64,000 bases of DNA from Xiphias gladius (taxonomy: Eukaryota; Chordata; Actinopteri; Istiophoriformes; Xiphiidae). Both the position numbers and the translations under genes were made by a program. The stretch is taken from the NCBI RefSeq assembly GCF_016859285.1, contig NC_053408.1:12657213-12721212 (forward strand). The letters are read 5' to 3'. Below the pieces are notes generated by a model that was given only the letters and a program-made list of their open reading frames with translations, searched no databases and had not been told where the DNA came from. Below are positions 1 through 21,150 of this stretch, in pieces. How positions within the stretch are numbered: position 1 is the first letter of the stretch; each line of letters opens with the position of its first letter.

Positions 1-8958
<8,958 letters not shown>

Positions 8959-10080
8959 ACTGAGCCTCCTCCACTGCGCTGACACTGAAGAGACTGCCTG
9001 AGGAATGGGGACCAGAGACGTTTCATGGCATGTTCTGAGGATTTTCTGCATGACTATGACGGATTCATATCCTGCTTACTTTGTGTCATAAGAGTTCATA
9101 ATTCATAACAACACACCCAAAGGCGGCACGTTCAGAGATCAATGCTATAATCTTGGATCTAAATAAACCTGATGCAAATCTGGGAAACCATCCCTACCAC
9201 AAAGCTATGAGTGTGAGAATTTTCATAACCATATTCATAGGGATCCATGTATTTCTTTTGTGGATTTTACATCTAAATGCTCCCCTCCACTGCTCCAAAC
9301 TGGTCAGATCTCAGTCAACGAGAAAAATTGAAATCGTGCAAGAGAACAAAATGAGGGAGAAAGCGGAATTATTCTGCACATCGACTCTCATGTCGTCCCT
9401 CATGTCAGGTTTGTTTGCTCTAATTAAATTTGGCCTGTTATTTTCATCAACTGCTGACATTAAAACCCCACCATTATGACCATCTGTCTCACAGAACACG
9501 TACAGTACCTCTCCCTTGCAATAATATTTTGCCTAATGCTTCCTAAGATTTCCAAGTGGTCTTAATACTGTCAGATGTTTTGTATGTATTGATCTGATTG
9601 CCACTGGATTGCCTGTAGACAGCACAACCTAATAAGATAATTGGTTCTTCCACATTGATGGTTTGTGTCAGTTATTTGCATGTTTGGTGTTTACGGAGCA
9701 AACTAAAAGACAAGTGTGTGCCAGACTCTGCTGCAGGATGAAACATTCATCATTGTGTTGTTCCCAACTCTTCTGAGGTGTGTTGCTCTGATTAACTAAA
9801 GGGAAGTTTTGTTTTTGTTTTTGTTTTTTGGTTTTTATGTTTTTTGTTTTTTGTCAATGGTAACAGTTCTTTTTTAAAATGTTGTTCACAGTTGTTTGAT
9901 GCGTAAGCTCCAATATCACTGCGTCGGTTTCGTGTTGATGACACGTTGATGTTAACCTACTTTTGCTTCCTTGATTTGCAGGGAAGAGGATGGTGGTGCG
10001 ATTGACAAAAACGTTCCAGAGCAGATTGTTTAGTGGAGAGTTGTGCATGGTCTTACTCTGACAGACAGTAAATAAAATCA
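8959..10080 (+). other. doc2a: Probable doc2a 3' UTR
   Basis: Non-coding sequence following the doc2a stop codon. Two AATAAA hexamers on the sense strand, at 9162-9167 and 10071-10076, could end short and long transcripts. Which one is used cannot be told from sequence alone. Confidence 0.5.
9162..9167 (+). terminator. Candidate proximal doc2a polyadenylation signal
   Basis: AATAAA lies about 205 bases after the doc2a stop codon. A second candidate is at 10071-10076. Confidence 0.4.
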
Positions 10081-11404
10081 TCAGCCCTTGTTCAATATCT
10101 GAATATCACATATGAATGCTGTATACAGCACAGTGTCGTCTGGGAACACTCTCCATTGCTGCTGCTTTACTATGGATTGCAGGTTTTACTTGTGCTCGGT
10201 CTCGTGGTAAAAGAGGCATGCTGAAAATATCAGTGTTGTTCATATGTAAATATATATTGTGTTTCACTTGCTTTGGATGTTTGTGTTTTGGAACATAAAG
10301 TGTGCAGGGTTGTTTCCTTTTTTTTTTTCATAAAACATTCATATTGATTTATTGCGTGCATCACTGAATTTCTATTATATTTGCTCCATGGTTCCAAAGG
10401 GTCCTCTTTGAATCTCCAGTAAAGCCAACACTGCCACCTTGTCTCCAGGATATGCAACTGCAGCCTCTTCTCTGACTAAGGTTGGCAGAAGTGATCCAGG
10501 AGACCTGTCCGAGGAGCAAACAGACAACGGTGAAAGAAAATCTACAAAAAGCATCAGTCTTATCTTAAAGCTCTCTCGCTTTTTGTACAAAAAAGCACCA
10601 AATATATGATTCTTTGATTGCCTACGATTGGTCAGATTAAGATAAAATCTCACTCAATGCTTGTAACCTCCAAACGATTATATGAAAGCCAGTAATAGCA
10701 ATCAATTAATAATAATTAAAATCTTATAGCTAATTGTGAAATTTAATCATTGCTGAATACTCAACATTGAAATGTAAATACCACTGAATCTATAGTATTT
10801 AAATATTTGAAATTTAAAGCAATCTTTCTGAATTAATGTGGGTTGAATTCCCCTTTGTGTAAAATGTCAGTGGTGCAATCTCAAAAACTGGATTCATGAG
10901 GGAGTCAGATTCAAAAATGCAAAAATGTCCAAAATATAAAAAACTATATTCAGTTTGCTGGAATTTAATTTGTCAAATTCTGATCCAAAAATTAAAATCA
11001 GGTCTCAAATCAAGTAAGCCCAGACTGGATTACTTAGTTCAGACACCAGAATTGACGATGACAAAGTAAAACTTCTTTGTGACTGAGGATACTTCTTCCT
11101 TTTGTATTTAAGGCCCATTAGACACTCTGATCACATGATGAGTAACAGGATGTAATCTGACTGGACAGGGGTCTTAATGATTCCAGCCAGACTCAGTTGA
11201 TGATCACCAGTGTCTCAGATACTTAAGTCTGAATTTTGCATCTTGATTTTCATCAATCCAATTTGTGCAACCTGATTTTATTTTGTGCAAACATTTATTT
11301 CCGTTACTTACTTAGTCACCTAGATTTAAGTTTTCGGCAAAGCTGCTGTTGGATCAAGCTAAACTGTTAATAAGGGATGAACTTTTTCTTCAAGATGTTA
11401 ATAT

Positions 11405-11439
11405 CTGAAATCAATAATATCCTGTATTATTGATTTCAG
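11405..11439. repeat. Perfect 15-bp inverted repeat with 5-base loop
   Basis: Arms 11405-11419 (ctgaaatcaataata) and 11425-11439 (tattattgatttcag) are exact reverse complements around a tcctg loop. No U tract or known motif follows. Its function is unknown. Confidence 0.85.
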
Positions 11440-11894
11440 CAAGATCGAGTGAACTTCCCACTTCAGAGGTCAGAGGTCAGGGTCAGGACATCAGGATGTC
11501 TTTGGTAAACTGGCTTCCAGCGTACGCATGGATAGATCGTCATGTCGCAAGGCTCACCACGAGCTGACCGAGTGCCTGACTCGGAAGCAGAGTCATGGGC
11601 GTCAGGACAGAGGCTCGGTCTCGATTTTAGATAGAAAAGAGGGGTCAGAAAAACACTTGAACCTCATGGCAGCTGCAAAGTCTCCATTTATTCTCATTTT
11701 CTTGTGTATCCTGAGTGGGAAAGAAGCTCTTTGTGAAATCAGAGTAGGCTACTACTGTTTCATCTTAGTCACTGTTTGTTCCTCCCTGTGCTCAAGCATC
11801 AGCTGCACCGCTGGATGTCTGTCCTCTAAAGATGCTGTAAGTAGAGGGAAAACATTGCTTTTATGATACTACTACTATGAAAATTAATAACTTT

Positions 11895-11968
11895 AAAAAA
11901 TATATCAATAATATAATAAAATATAATATAATAATATATAAATATATATATATATGATAAATATAAAA
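11895..11968. repeat. AT-rich microsatellite
   Basis: Imperfect (ATA)n/(TA)n tract made almost entirely of A and T. Confidence 0.8.
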
Positions 11969-14900
11969 TAATTGGACTGAGTTCCTTATGATGTGTGATG
12001 TTTACACTGAGTGAAATATTCAATTCTAATAAGTTTTTTTTAATTGCTGCAGAGGTCCGTCAAATATTGTGCATTATTTTACAGACATTTGCTCCATTTC
12101 GAGTCTGACATACGTGGCATCTTTGGTAACGTTAAGAATTTAAGAAAACGTTCAGCTGCACAGAATGACTTGTAATGACTTCTCCACCATCGGGACAGTC
12201 GAAGAGATTAAAGCAAGTTGAAAATAATGTGAATTTAAAGGAGATTTAAAAGGCTGTATTTGGTAATACTTTCCGACAGGCACTTACAGAGTCGAGGTTT
12301 ATCTAAGAACGAGAAAAAAAGGAACTACCAGGTTGCACTCAGCCTCACATGAAGATATTCAGAAGCTACTGTGGCCATATATAAGCCTTAAAATTGATCA
12401 TTAAAAACTTAAAATCTGCTCTAAATTCCACAGGTAGTAAATGTAGAGATTGCAAAGGTTGTACACAATCTCCTGTGTTGTGTACTATTGAGTCTGTGGT
12501 TTTGTGAAGTAATTTTGAAAGAGTTTACGTACATTATACATTTTATGAAGCTGCAGGAGAAAAAAACTCTCCCTCTGGTGATGCAGACAGACTTTGATAC
12601 AACCCCTAAAATAATAAAAGTAGTTATTTTTGCTCAGGGAGGATTAATCTAAATTAATCCAGTGCTTTATCAGATTTCTGTGAAACCACAAACATTAATT
12701 TATATCCAAAGCCTGTCTGCTCTGCAGGGACGAGTCCCAGCTTTACCCCTTGACTGAGAAAACACGTCACGGACGATGATGATGACAGCTACCAGTAAAA
12801 CACCACGTCACAAAATAGTGTATTTCAGCACCAACCAGCTGGCTGTCTGATGCTCTGAAAGGCTTTTGATTTTAATAAACATCCACGATATTGTTTGCAT
12901 TGGGAGGAAAAAAGCTAAAAAGGCTGAGCTACTGCTGGTATCTCTGTTAAAACCACAAATACACACTCAAGCTGGAGTAATCTCTGCCTGATCATCTCAT
13001 AACAATAAAGCTGGCAGCACAGTAAACAGGTGAATGTGAGGGGGGGGGGGCTGCCGAAGTGAGGCTACCGAAGATAAAGTATAAAAAGAGTGACGAAGAC
13101 ACCACAGTATGAAGTCCCTCGTGGATACCGCAGAAAGAGCCGAGATGGAAATATTACAGTTATATTTCGCCACAGATGGACGGAGCTCTGAATCCACCCT
13201 TTGATGATGAGTAGTTTTCATTACAGGGGCAGTAATGCGCTCTTTACTGCCACCTAGCCAGGATTGCCACGAAAAGTTAACGTCTGCAGCTAACAGAGGA
13301 TGCTGAAGTGTGGCAGTAGCGCTGTACAGTAATAATGGGCCAAATAACAGCCAGAGGCTCCGATCATATTTTAATTAAGCCACATTTGTGTAGTAAAAGT
13401 ACTCAGTTAATACCCAGTTCATAAGTAGATTTTGAGTGAATTCCATCATTTCCCTTGGCCCCTTATAGTCACGTTTATTAGTGTGAAATTTTACCATGGG
13501 CTTGGAAAAAATTTGCAAGAGAAACCTAATTTGGAAACTCTGCCTTCTTAGCAAGCATCCAAACACCATCCTGAAAGCATGTTTTACGAAGATGGATAGA
13601 TTTTTATGGTCTATGGACAAACATCACAACCGTTCCTTAAATATACATAGATATACAAGTGTGACAAAAATTAGGTCAGTAACACCTCACCAACTGACTT
13701 CATTACTGTGAATAAATAATTAATAATTAATTTGTCTCTGGTTTTGAAGGAGACAAACATACGGAACTTAGAAGTAAATTATTCACTGTTTACAGAGTGC
13801 ATTATTATTAATTATGTCCACAGAGAAATAACAAATGTAAATTATGTTTGAAAACAGCTGATCCAAAGAAATGTGATGAAAATCTGCCTTCTCTTACCCA
13901 TCAAACCCATCAGCGCTCATTTAACTGAGTGTGAATATTAAAATTCACGGTGGCTGAGTTCCGTTTAGCTGCTTGTGTTTTTCCTGCCACGACATGTCAG
14001 AACGTCTGCTGTGAAAAAAGCTTTGACGGTGCTTGACAGCAAACTTTAGAAAGCTCCCCTCAGTCCACATATACCTGCCAAAGCTAACGGTTGGGTCAGA
14101 AGACTCGAGCCGAAAACATGCTTCTACATGCATGACATTGTATTAAAAAAAAAAAACATAATAATGTACATATCCATTTTTTTTACTTTTAGAGTCTCAA
14201 ACAACTAATTCCTCTTTCCAAAGAGAGAATCCACAACAATCAATCTCAGCATGAATTCACTCTCATAATGATCATCTTTCAGCCCTGGTTCTCTCTGCAA
14301 ACTAAGCAGGCACTAATAGAGCAGCATTCAGTATATCTCATTATGCTGTTGTTTCCTATGCAAACTGACAGGATGATCATGATGCATCCAAACGCTGCCA
14401 AGCTGACTCACAGCCCCAGTGTTTATGTGACCCAGCTGGATAATCCCTGACCCACTTACTGCATCTGGATGTGACTCTGTCTGGTACAGTGATCCCCTTC
14501 CTACAGCCATACTTCACTGCATACCTACTGTTAAATTAGCTGAGTACAAAGAAAAATACCTCGAGCTGTCAAAATGTTTACACTGGTGAGGGGGGAATTT
14601 GCTGTTGTCAGGCATCGTGACTTCTGCTAACTTAGGTGTTGTTTCCCCTCAAAAAGTTCCCATATAAACAAGATTTTTTTTTTTTTTTTTTTAGAAAACT
14701 CTGACATGAATCATGATTTATATACTGGATTTACCCACGTTCAGTTTGTATACACAGTATTTTTGTGTTTATTATTACAACAGCGCTCTCACTTCACTGG
14801 GAGCCATTTCCTTTATCAAGCCGATGATGTTACTTTTATTATCACTTTCATGTGACGTATTTAAACATCACTTATGCCCAAGCAAATAACATTACTCTTG

Positions 14901-14984
14901 TGATTGCTGTGACGTTAAAATTATGACTATGCAGCTTGTTGTTCGGCCTACACAACATCAGCAAACTATAAAAAAGTGCCTGTC

Positions 14985-15120
14985 ACGATTTCCCATAGGC
15001 CAAGGTGACGACTCCAAATGCCTCGTTTTGTCGGACTAACAGTTCAAAACCCAAAGATATTCCATTTACTGTCATGTAAGACAAGGAAAAACAGCAAATT
15101 ATCACATTTGAGAAGCTGGA
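14985..15120. repeat. Internal fragment of the 'gttgcaacta' MITE-like family
   Basis: The order 'ccaaatgcctcgttttgtc', 'caaaacccaaagatattc', 'atttactgtcat', 'atcacatttgagaagctgg' matches the internal body of the element at 52456-52742, where 'aaaacccaaagatt' and 'tttcacatttaagaaactgg' are seen. The terminal repeats are lost or too diverged to delimit. Confidence 0.55.
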
Positions 15121-17884
15121 GTAGTAGCATTGCTCTTTGTATACAGACATTCACGGTGCCAGGAGGATGGATCCTAACAACTTTGGTGACCCCCTAACTT
15201 GTTCTCTAGTGTGGCCATGAGTTTCGTAGTTTCGGCGATTGAATGGATTGCCATGAGATTCGGTGTGACTTTGGTCGACTAATCGATTATCTACTATTAT
15301 GTGGTGCAGAACGGCGCCTTTAAATGTTCGTCGCTGTCAGTTTCGATGCAAAAGTCTACTATAAAAACAATACTTTGGTTTTTCATTGTGATCTTTCCAA
15401 AAACGGGTTAAGGGTTTAAAAAACAACCTCAGAGAATATAATGAGGGATATTTTTGCATTGATTTTGTTGAAGTCATCTGAGACTTTTGTTCTCATTACA
15501 GCTGATCATACAGGGTATTGCCTTGGCTCAGGGCCTCAGCATTTTGCTCTTCTTGCGGTCTCTGCTCCACTGCCTGACAACAGCAGGCGCTTTCAATCCC
15601 TGCACTTTACTGACTATCACAGTACTACGTTAATATGCAGTTTTTTCCTTTTTTTTTTTTTTGCTCTCATCTGCAAAATTGCAGAGCACAATCTCTCCTC
15701 AATGGCTAAACTCTCTGGGTATCACTCACTTTTGACACATCATTCTCTCTCCCACGAGAACAAAATCTCTTTTATCTCCATTAATCTACTGCTGCTCTTT
15801 ATCTCTTCAAAACAACACTGAAAACATGGTACATGCATTGTGTCTTTATTATGAATGTGCTGCGGACGTATAATATTCCATGTGCCAGCTTATCTTTGTA
15901 TTTTTCAAACTTCTATCATCAGACATTAATAAGAATCCACAACATGCCAATAACCACAAAGATTATAGAAGCCCGGTGGTAATACAATGACTGTCAGGAG
16001 GCTGGCCGACAGCTTCTGCCTACGTTAGATCATGACTACTTAATACTAACTCATATCAACTAGACAAATTATCACAATATTGAGATCTGTATCTGCAGAT
16101 TACACCAACTGTTGATTACAATTAAATTTACATATTAAGTAGTAACAGAGGGGGAAAAAAATGCCATACCAATCATTACAGAAAATTATCTGCAGGTGTG
16201 AACTTATGAGACTCTGAAATCGCGGCGTTTCTTTACATGATTCGAAATCCAGGATACTGTAAATAAGGAGAGTTTTATCCACTCTCGATGAAACCCGGTT
16301 GTTTTAGGTCACAGTGAGAATCACAGGTAGATAAGAATTAGAGGTTAGGTAAGGATACACAGGAGATCAAATAATAATTATAATAATAATTTAAAACCAG
16401 TCCTTCACTGTACTGCTATCACACTGTTACTCATATCTCACACCCATTAAACCATGTCTGAACCAGTGTTTTACAAATAGTCCATCAAAAGATCTTCCTG
16501 CTGTGTTTGACAACAAAATGGGCATATATCAAGCTGTTTCATTGCTGACCAATCCAAGTAAAAATCAACTGTTTTAGGAGTATTTCAAGGGACAGAAAAT
16601 GCCACCATCTGTTTGGTTTGAATGTACAGGCAACCTGTGGATGCAGATTGAGGCTAGAGCCGCAGCCCTGACTGCAATCATGAGCTATTTAATTTGTTAG
16701 CCAAATCGTGATGCCCCATATGCATAAAATACTACCACCATCTGTCAGCTGCGGCACAGCACTGGAAGTTGCATCACACTACAAGTCTTCTTCTGTTTCA
16801 AAATGATCTTTTACAAATATTATCAAAAGGTAGGTTATAGATGACGGAGCATAATTAGCTCCGCTGTAAGATGAATATTTGAAGTATGTTGCTACACAGG
16901 GTTTTTTGTGAACATATACCCTTTCGCCTGCTCACAGTGCTCAGTGGTATTGAGTGGATATACAGTAAAGTTGCAGCAGAGTAAAAGCACTTTTGATGTT
17001 CCTCTCTACAACAACAATACTGTGATCAGAGTTGGGTCTTGACAATGCAAGAAACTTTCCCACTAATTTCTTTTTTTGGCACATATTTTTCCTCGCAGTG
17101 ATGACTGTGCCTTCTGTGTGAGACTTTCCATAATCCCTTCCACTTTAGCACCCATAGCTAGTCCTCCGTAAGCCTCTTTTTCATCCTCTTTTGCCACCCG
17201 TACGCTCACTTCTCAAACACAAGATGTATGGCAGGAGTCATGAGAACCACAGAGGAGAGTCTGGAACGAGAGGACACACTGTGATTGAAAGTGCTTCTTC
17301 TCTATGAGGGAAATGGAGGAATTTCTGCTTTGTGATTACAATGCCACACAAATCCCCGAGCCTCTCCACGTATCCGAGGGGATTTAACGGCAAGCTGAAA
17401 CTCTGATGCGTCCTGTCGTCGGTGCAGTGAAGGATGGACTTGGCGGACATTTTGTTGGGACTTACATGTGGCACTGAAGCTGGGAGGCAATCTTTCCTGT
17501 TTCACCTTCTGTAACCACCTCCACTGGACTCTTTTCTAGTCCACCTTGTTTGAGTCAGTTCTCCGGGTGGTGATGGGATTCTTGAAGATGCTGTGTCTTT
17601 CTCAAGAGTCGTTCTGCATGTGTTGACCAGAATATGAAGGGACTGATTAGTCCGACTATTTACTCCCTTCCCCATCTAATTTCAGACACACAAATCCTCC
17701 CCAACCCTGACTGGGAGCAGCAGTATTTGCATATGATATTTTCTTCCATTAGCAAAAGGGATTTATATAGATTACAGAAATATAGGTAAGCACTGTATAT
17801 CGGGTGCATATTTGTCTCACATCCAGGTACTAGGCGGTAAAGACGGTGGTGCAGGTGTGGGCCAGACGGTCAGTTGCCTTATCC

Positions 17885-17906
17885 AGTTTCATCCTGGGAT
17901 GAAACT
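17885..17906. repeat. Short perfect palindrome
   Basis: agtttcatcc and ggatgaaact form a 10-bp perfect stem around TG. It is isolated in intergenic DNA, with no recognised function. Confidence 0.8.
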
Positions 17907-18320
17907 CAGGTTTTCACATTTACTAAAAAAAGAAAAGGAAGCGAATTAGTTGAGGAGCTATATATTCTGCAACCTAATATGGATGTATACACTTTCACAG
18001 ACCATAGAGAACAATTATATAATGAGAAAAACAAGGGTTGTTTAGTCCCAGAGCCCTTAAACTCAAGTTGTGTGTACATTCGCTCTTGCAGTCATTAAGT
18101 TAATTAGAACATCTCATGGCTTAATGAGACCCAACAGGCTGCAGCTGTGTGCATTCAAAAACAAAGTACAGAGACGGCTCTGAAGTGAAAAGGCAAGTTA
18201 TCACTTAACTGAGTGACCCTTCATGAATATATTTAAATATACAGGACTGCAAAAGACAAATACTACCCACCTTCTTTACAAGTCACTAATAAGTAATAAT
18301 CACTGATCTGTTATCAGAAA

Positions 18321-18969
18321 CCCTTTATTTGCCAGGCACAATAAATGTACATTTATTTTGTCTTGTGAGCAAATTAACAACTCACACACCAACATACTCC
18401 ACATATGTAAACATGTGGTACAGGGACAACAAGACTTCACGTTTATCACAAAAGCAAAGAGGGCGAGGCGTAGAACAGAGAGCAGACTACACATATCACT
18501 CTGCAGATAAACACACAGCAATCTGAGGCATGCAGTCGGTTACAGCTGGAGGCTGGAGACCACCCGTGCAAAGATGGAGAAATTGGTAATAAAATGTAGA
18601 TTTGAGTCTGATGCAAATGTGATGAATATGTTCTGATCATTGTGCAGCGTCAGCATAGTTCCTAAAGGCTGAAGTGCCGCAGTGTATAAAGTCTCGTGCA
18701 GGCTTTGTAACTAGTGCCAACATGGATGGTAACAATGTCAGTGATTACATACGTCAGATTGTGCTAACAGAGCCAGACATTGTATTGTGATGGGATGAAC
18801 AGGGACAGTAAGGGGTTTTGGGGCCTGGAGGATCATTGGTAGCAGGGCTACTCCTGCAAATCCTTAACTGTCAATTCAATATTCACAGGCAAAATAAAAA
18901 AAAAAGGAGTTCAGGGGGAAGAATCAGCTGTGCACAACTACACAGAGGGTATAAAGGTGCGGTTAAGGT
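18321..18969 (-). other. prrt2: Probable prrt2 3' UTR or final intron plus exon
   Basis: Reverse-complement AATAAA signals (TTTATT on the plus strand) lie at 18324-18329 and 18352-18357. No clear final coding exon was found. The sequence holds nothing else recognisable. Confidence 0.4.
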
Positions 18970-20021
18970 TTAAAGGTCAGATTTGGGACACTCACTGGCC
19001 AGGTTGATAATGCAGGCGATGATAATGACGGTCCCTCCTACTAGTGATACCATGGAGAGCATCTTGGCCACACGTCCTAGGCGCACAGCACCATCCAGGT
19101 TTCCCTGCTCGAGACTGTTCTTGGACTGGAGGAGAAGAATTGAACCATCTGTTGACTTGGGTTTAATACAGATGCATTTTCTTTTTTTTAATAAATAAAG
19201 AACACACTGTAAACTCAGCAAAGTTTCTTCAGAACAACAAAACTATTGATGAAAATAAAAGAAATATAAGAAATAAGCAAAAAAAACTACAAAACAGACA
19301 AAGGATTCTCTTCTTACCATGATGGAGTAGACAAATCCTACAATGTTTATGGGCCAGACGGGGCAGAAGCAGGCCAGAACAGACAGGAGGAGGTAGTCTT
19401 TAACCTTGGTCCGGTCCAAGGGTGGGTTGGTGGCGATGCTGGAGTGGCGAGAAATCGACGGCCTGGGTGAAAAGGAGGTGTAGCCAATGGAGCCAGCCCT
19501 GCTCCCCTTTCTGGTCTTGCCGTGATGAGGGTAAGAGATGGAGTGTTGTCTTCTGGGAGGAGAGGAGATGACTGGAGAGGTGCTCTCTGCGGGCGCTGGG
19601 TGTATCCCATTACCTATACATGAGGGACGAAAAGGACGGGCAGACGTTTGAAACACTGCAAGAGGCAGATGTTCGTTTACTTTCCCAGGAACTCTTTTGT
19701 GCACTGGAACTTCACATTCCCTGAGCGAGCTGATTAAGCAGCTGTATGACCCAACCCGCTGCCTTGACACCAGGTCAAACCCAGTCACTTACTGTTCTTC
19801 AGTTTCTCGTTGATGACTATGACTAGCTCTCCTTTGGATTTGCTGAGGGGGGGCCGTGTGCTGGCTGGGCTGCTGCCGCTGTGGATGAAATGTTCACCTA
19901 TGACTGGTGGGCATGGCACAGAGATGGAGGCTTGACTCGACAGAGAGCCCTCCTGGTCCAGCAGCGACGGTTGTTCCTCCCCTGGCCAAACGGTGGGAGC
20001 TGGCATCATGTTCACAGCCAT
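18970..20021 (-). CDS. prrt2: prrt2, proline-rich transmembrane protein 2 (short fish form)
   Basis: Read right to left the exons are 20021-19793 (ATG 20019-20021), 19613-19318, and 19125 to the stop at 18970-18972. Phases agree and the model gives 226 aa. The C-terminus is diagnostic: [20 protein letters not shown], then [20 protein letters not shown] and a final hydrophobic helix, closely matching human PRRT2. The protein is a dispanin/CD225-family synaptic regulator of SNARE-mediated release, with a re-entrant hydrophobic loop and one C-terminal membrane anchor. The N-terminal part is only about 145 residues, rich in Ser/Pro, against roughly 265 in human. A strong donor (GTGAGT, 18990-18995) lies just inside the last exon, after Leu-Ala, so the true terminus may come from another downstream exon that I could not identify. 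Further 5' coding or UTR exons are possible because the frame stays open just upstream of the ATG. Confidence 0.85.
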
Positions 20022-20533
20022 GCTGCCCGCAAAATGACGCCTCTGTTTGTGGTCCAGTCTTGTGTTTGATGCCTGTTTTTGACACCTGGGGACAAGAAAA
20101 TAGTTTTAACCATATTTATAAACATGTGCTGTGCCCCATATGCTTAGGAGCTGTACAAAAATTACTTGGGTGGAGGGGTCAGAAAAGAGGAAAGCTGATG
20201 TATTTTGTCTTTTTTCCTGAAGAGGGGGTTTTGGGAGAGCAGGGGAGGGTGTGTTACTTCTTTTCTCTAACCCAGAGTTTAATTTTATTTATTTCATAAA
20301 AAAATAAAATAAATAATAATCAAAAAGCTCAAATATTTACATGAAAAAGATGGATTTTGTGTCCACCACAGTTCATAAAAGCGCATCTTACCATTTGAAG
20401 ACAAGAATTTTGTCTCTGTCTTAGGGTTTATTTTCCCTGACAGAATAAACTACGAACTAATACGATAAATACAAATCAGTTTCGAGAATGGTTATTAGTT
20501 ATTGAACATCATTTATCCAGAGAACGTGTCAGT

Positions 20534-20560
20534 TTAATAATAATAATAATAATAATAATA
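20534..20560. repeat. (TAA)n microsatellite
   Basis: About nine uninterrupted TAA units. Confidence 0.9.
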
Positions 20561-20995
20561 TTCATTCTTCTTCGGGTCTGTTGATTACTGTTGGTCCTAA
20601 AACCAGCATAAGGGCGCATTACCACCAACAACTGAGCTGAAGTGGCACAGTAGACCGAAATTAACTCTGGGATACACTTAGCTCTGAATTTCGCTTTTTG
20701 AAGTGATATTAGGAGAAACACTTGCCTACTACCTGGCGATGCATAAACGCGCACATATGTGCTCAGCATGGCAAGTGTGGGTATTGGGACAGATCCTAGA
20801 TCTGTGGTTCGGCTGCATCAATTTCTATAATAATGTTAACTGTCCATCGAGAGTCTGACAATGTCAAAAGAGTGCAATGCTAAATCGGTGGAGTACGCTT
20901 TTAAGGCTTGAACTACAACACACCATCTGAATTTCTTTGTTGTTAATGGCAGAATTAGTTGTACCTACTCAGCAGTGTCATATGATTTAGAGATA

Positions 20996-21150
20996 TATCT
21001 TTATTTTATTTGGATACCCATGGACTGTTACTAAAGTAACAGCTACTCTTCCTGGGATCCATAGGGGAAAAGTAGCTACAACAAAATCATTAAAATTAGA
21101 AGCAAATTAAAATAAGATTACATACATATACATGTACAACTAAACATTTA
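20996..21150 (-). repeat. Teleost interspersed repeat remnant (probable retroposon 3' end)
   Basis: The plus strand reads 'tttatttggatacccatgg', then 'agctactcttcctgggatcc' and 'gtagctacaacaaaat'. I recall this as an abundant fish repeat, usually seen in the reverse sense ending '...tggggatccaaataaa'. The 'tgttactaaagtaaca' palindrome is part of it. The family is uncertain; a LINE 3' tail is my best guess. Confidence 0.5.

Larger units (their letters stand above)
10081..18300. other. Gene-poor interval between convergent doc2a and prrt2
   Basis: No exon of a recognisable gene was seen on either strand. The longest open frame (11528-11866, 112 codons) has no family features. The interval contains a perfect 15-bp hairpin (11405-11439), an AT-rich microsatellite (about 11895-11968), a poly-T tract (about 14671-14692), a degraded repeat body (about 14985-15120) and a short palindrome (17885-17906). 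Enhancers or non-coding RNAs cannot be excluded. Confidence 0.55.

Noticed and set aside
11528-11866. Open frame of 112 codons (+) between doc2a and prrt2
   Set aside because: No recognisable domain, no splice context and ordinary AT-rich surroundings. Frames this long arise by chance in a 10-kb interval.
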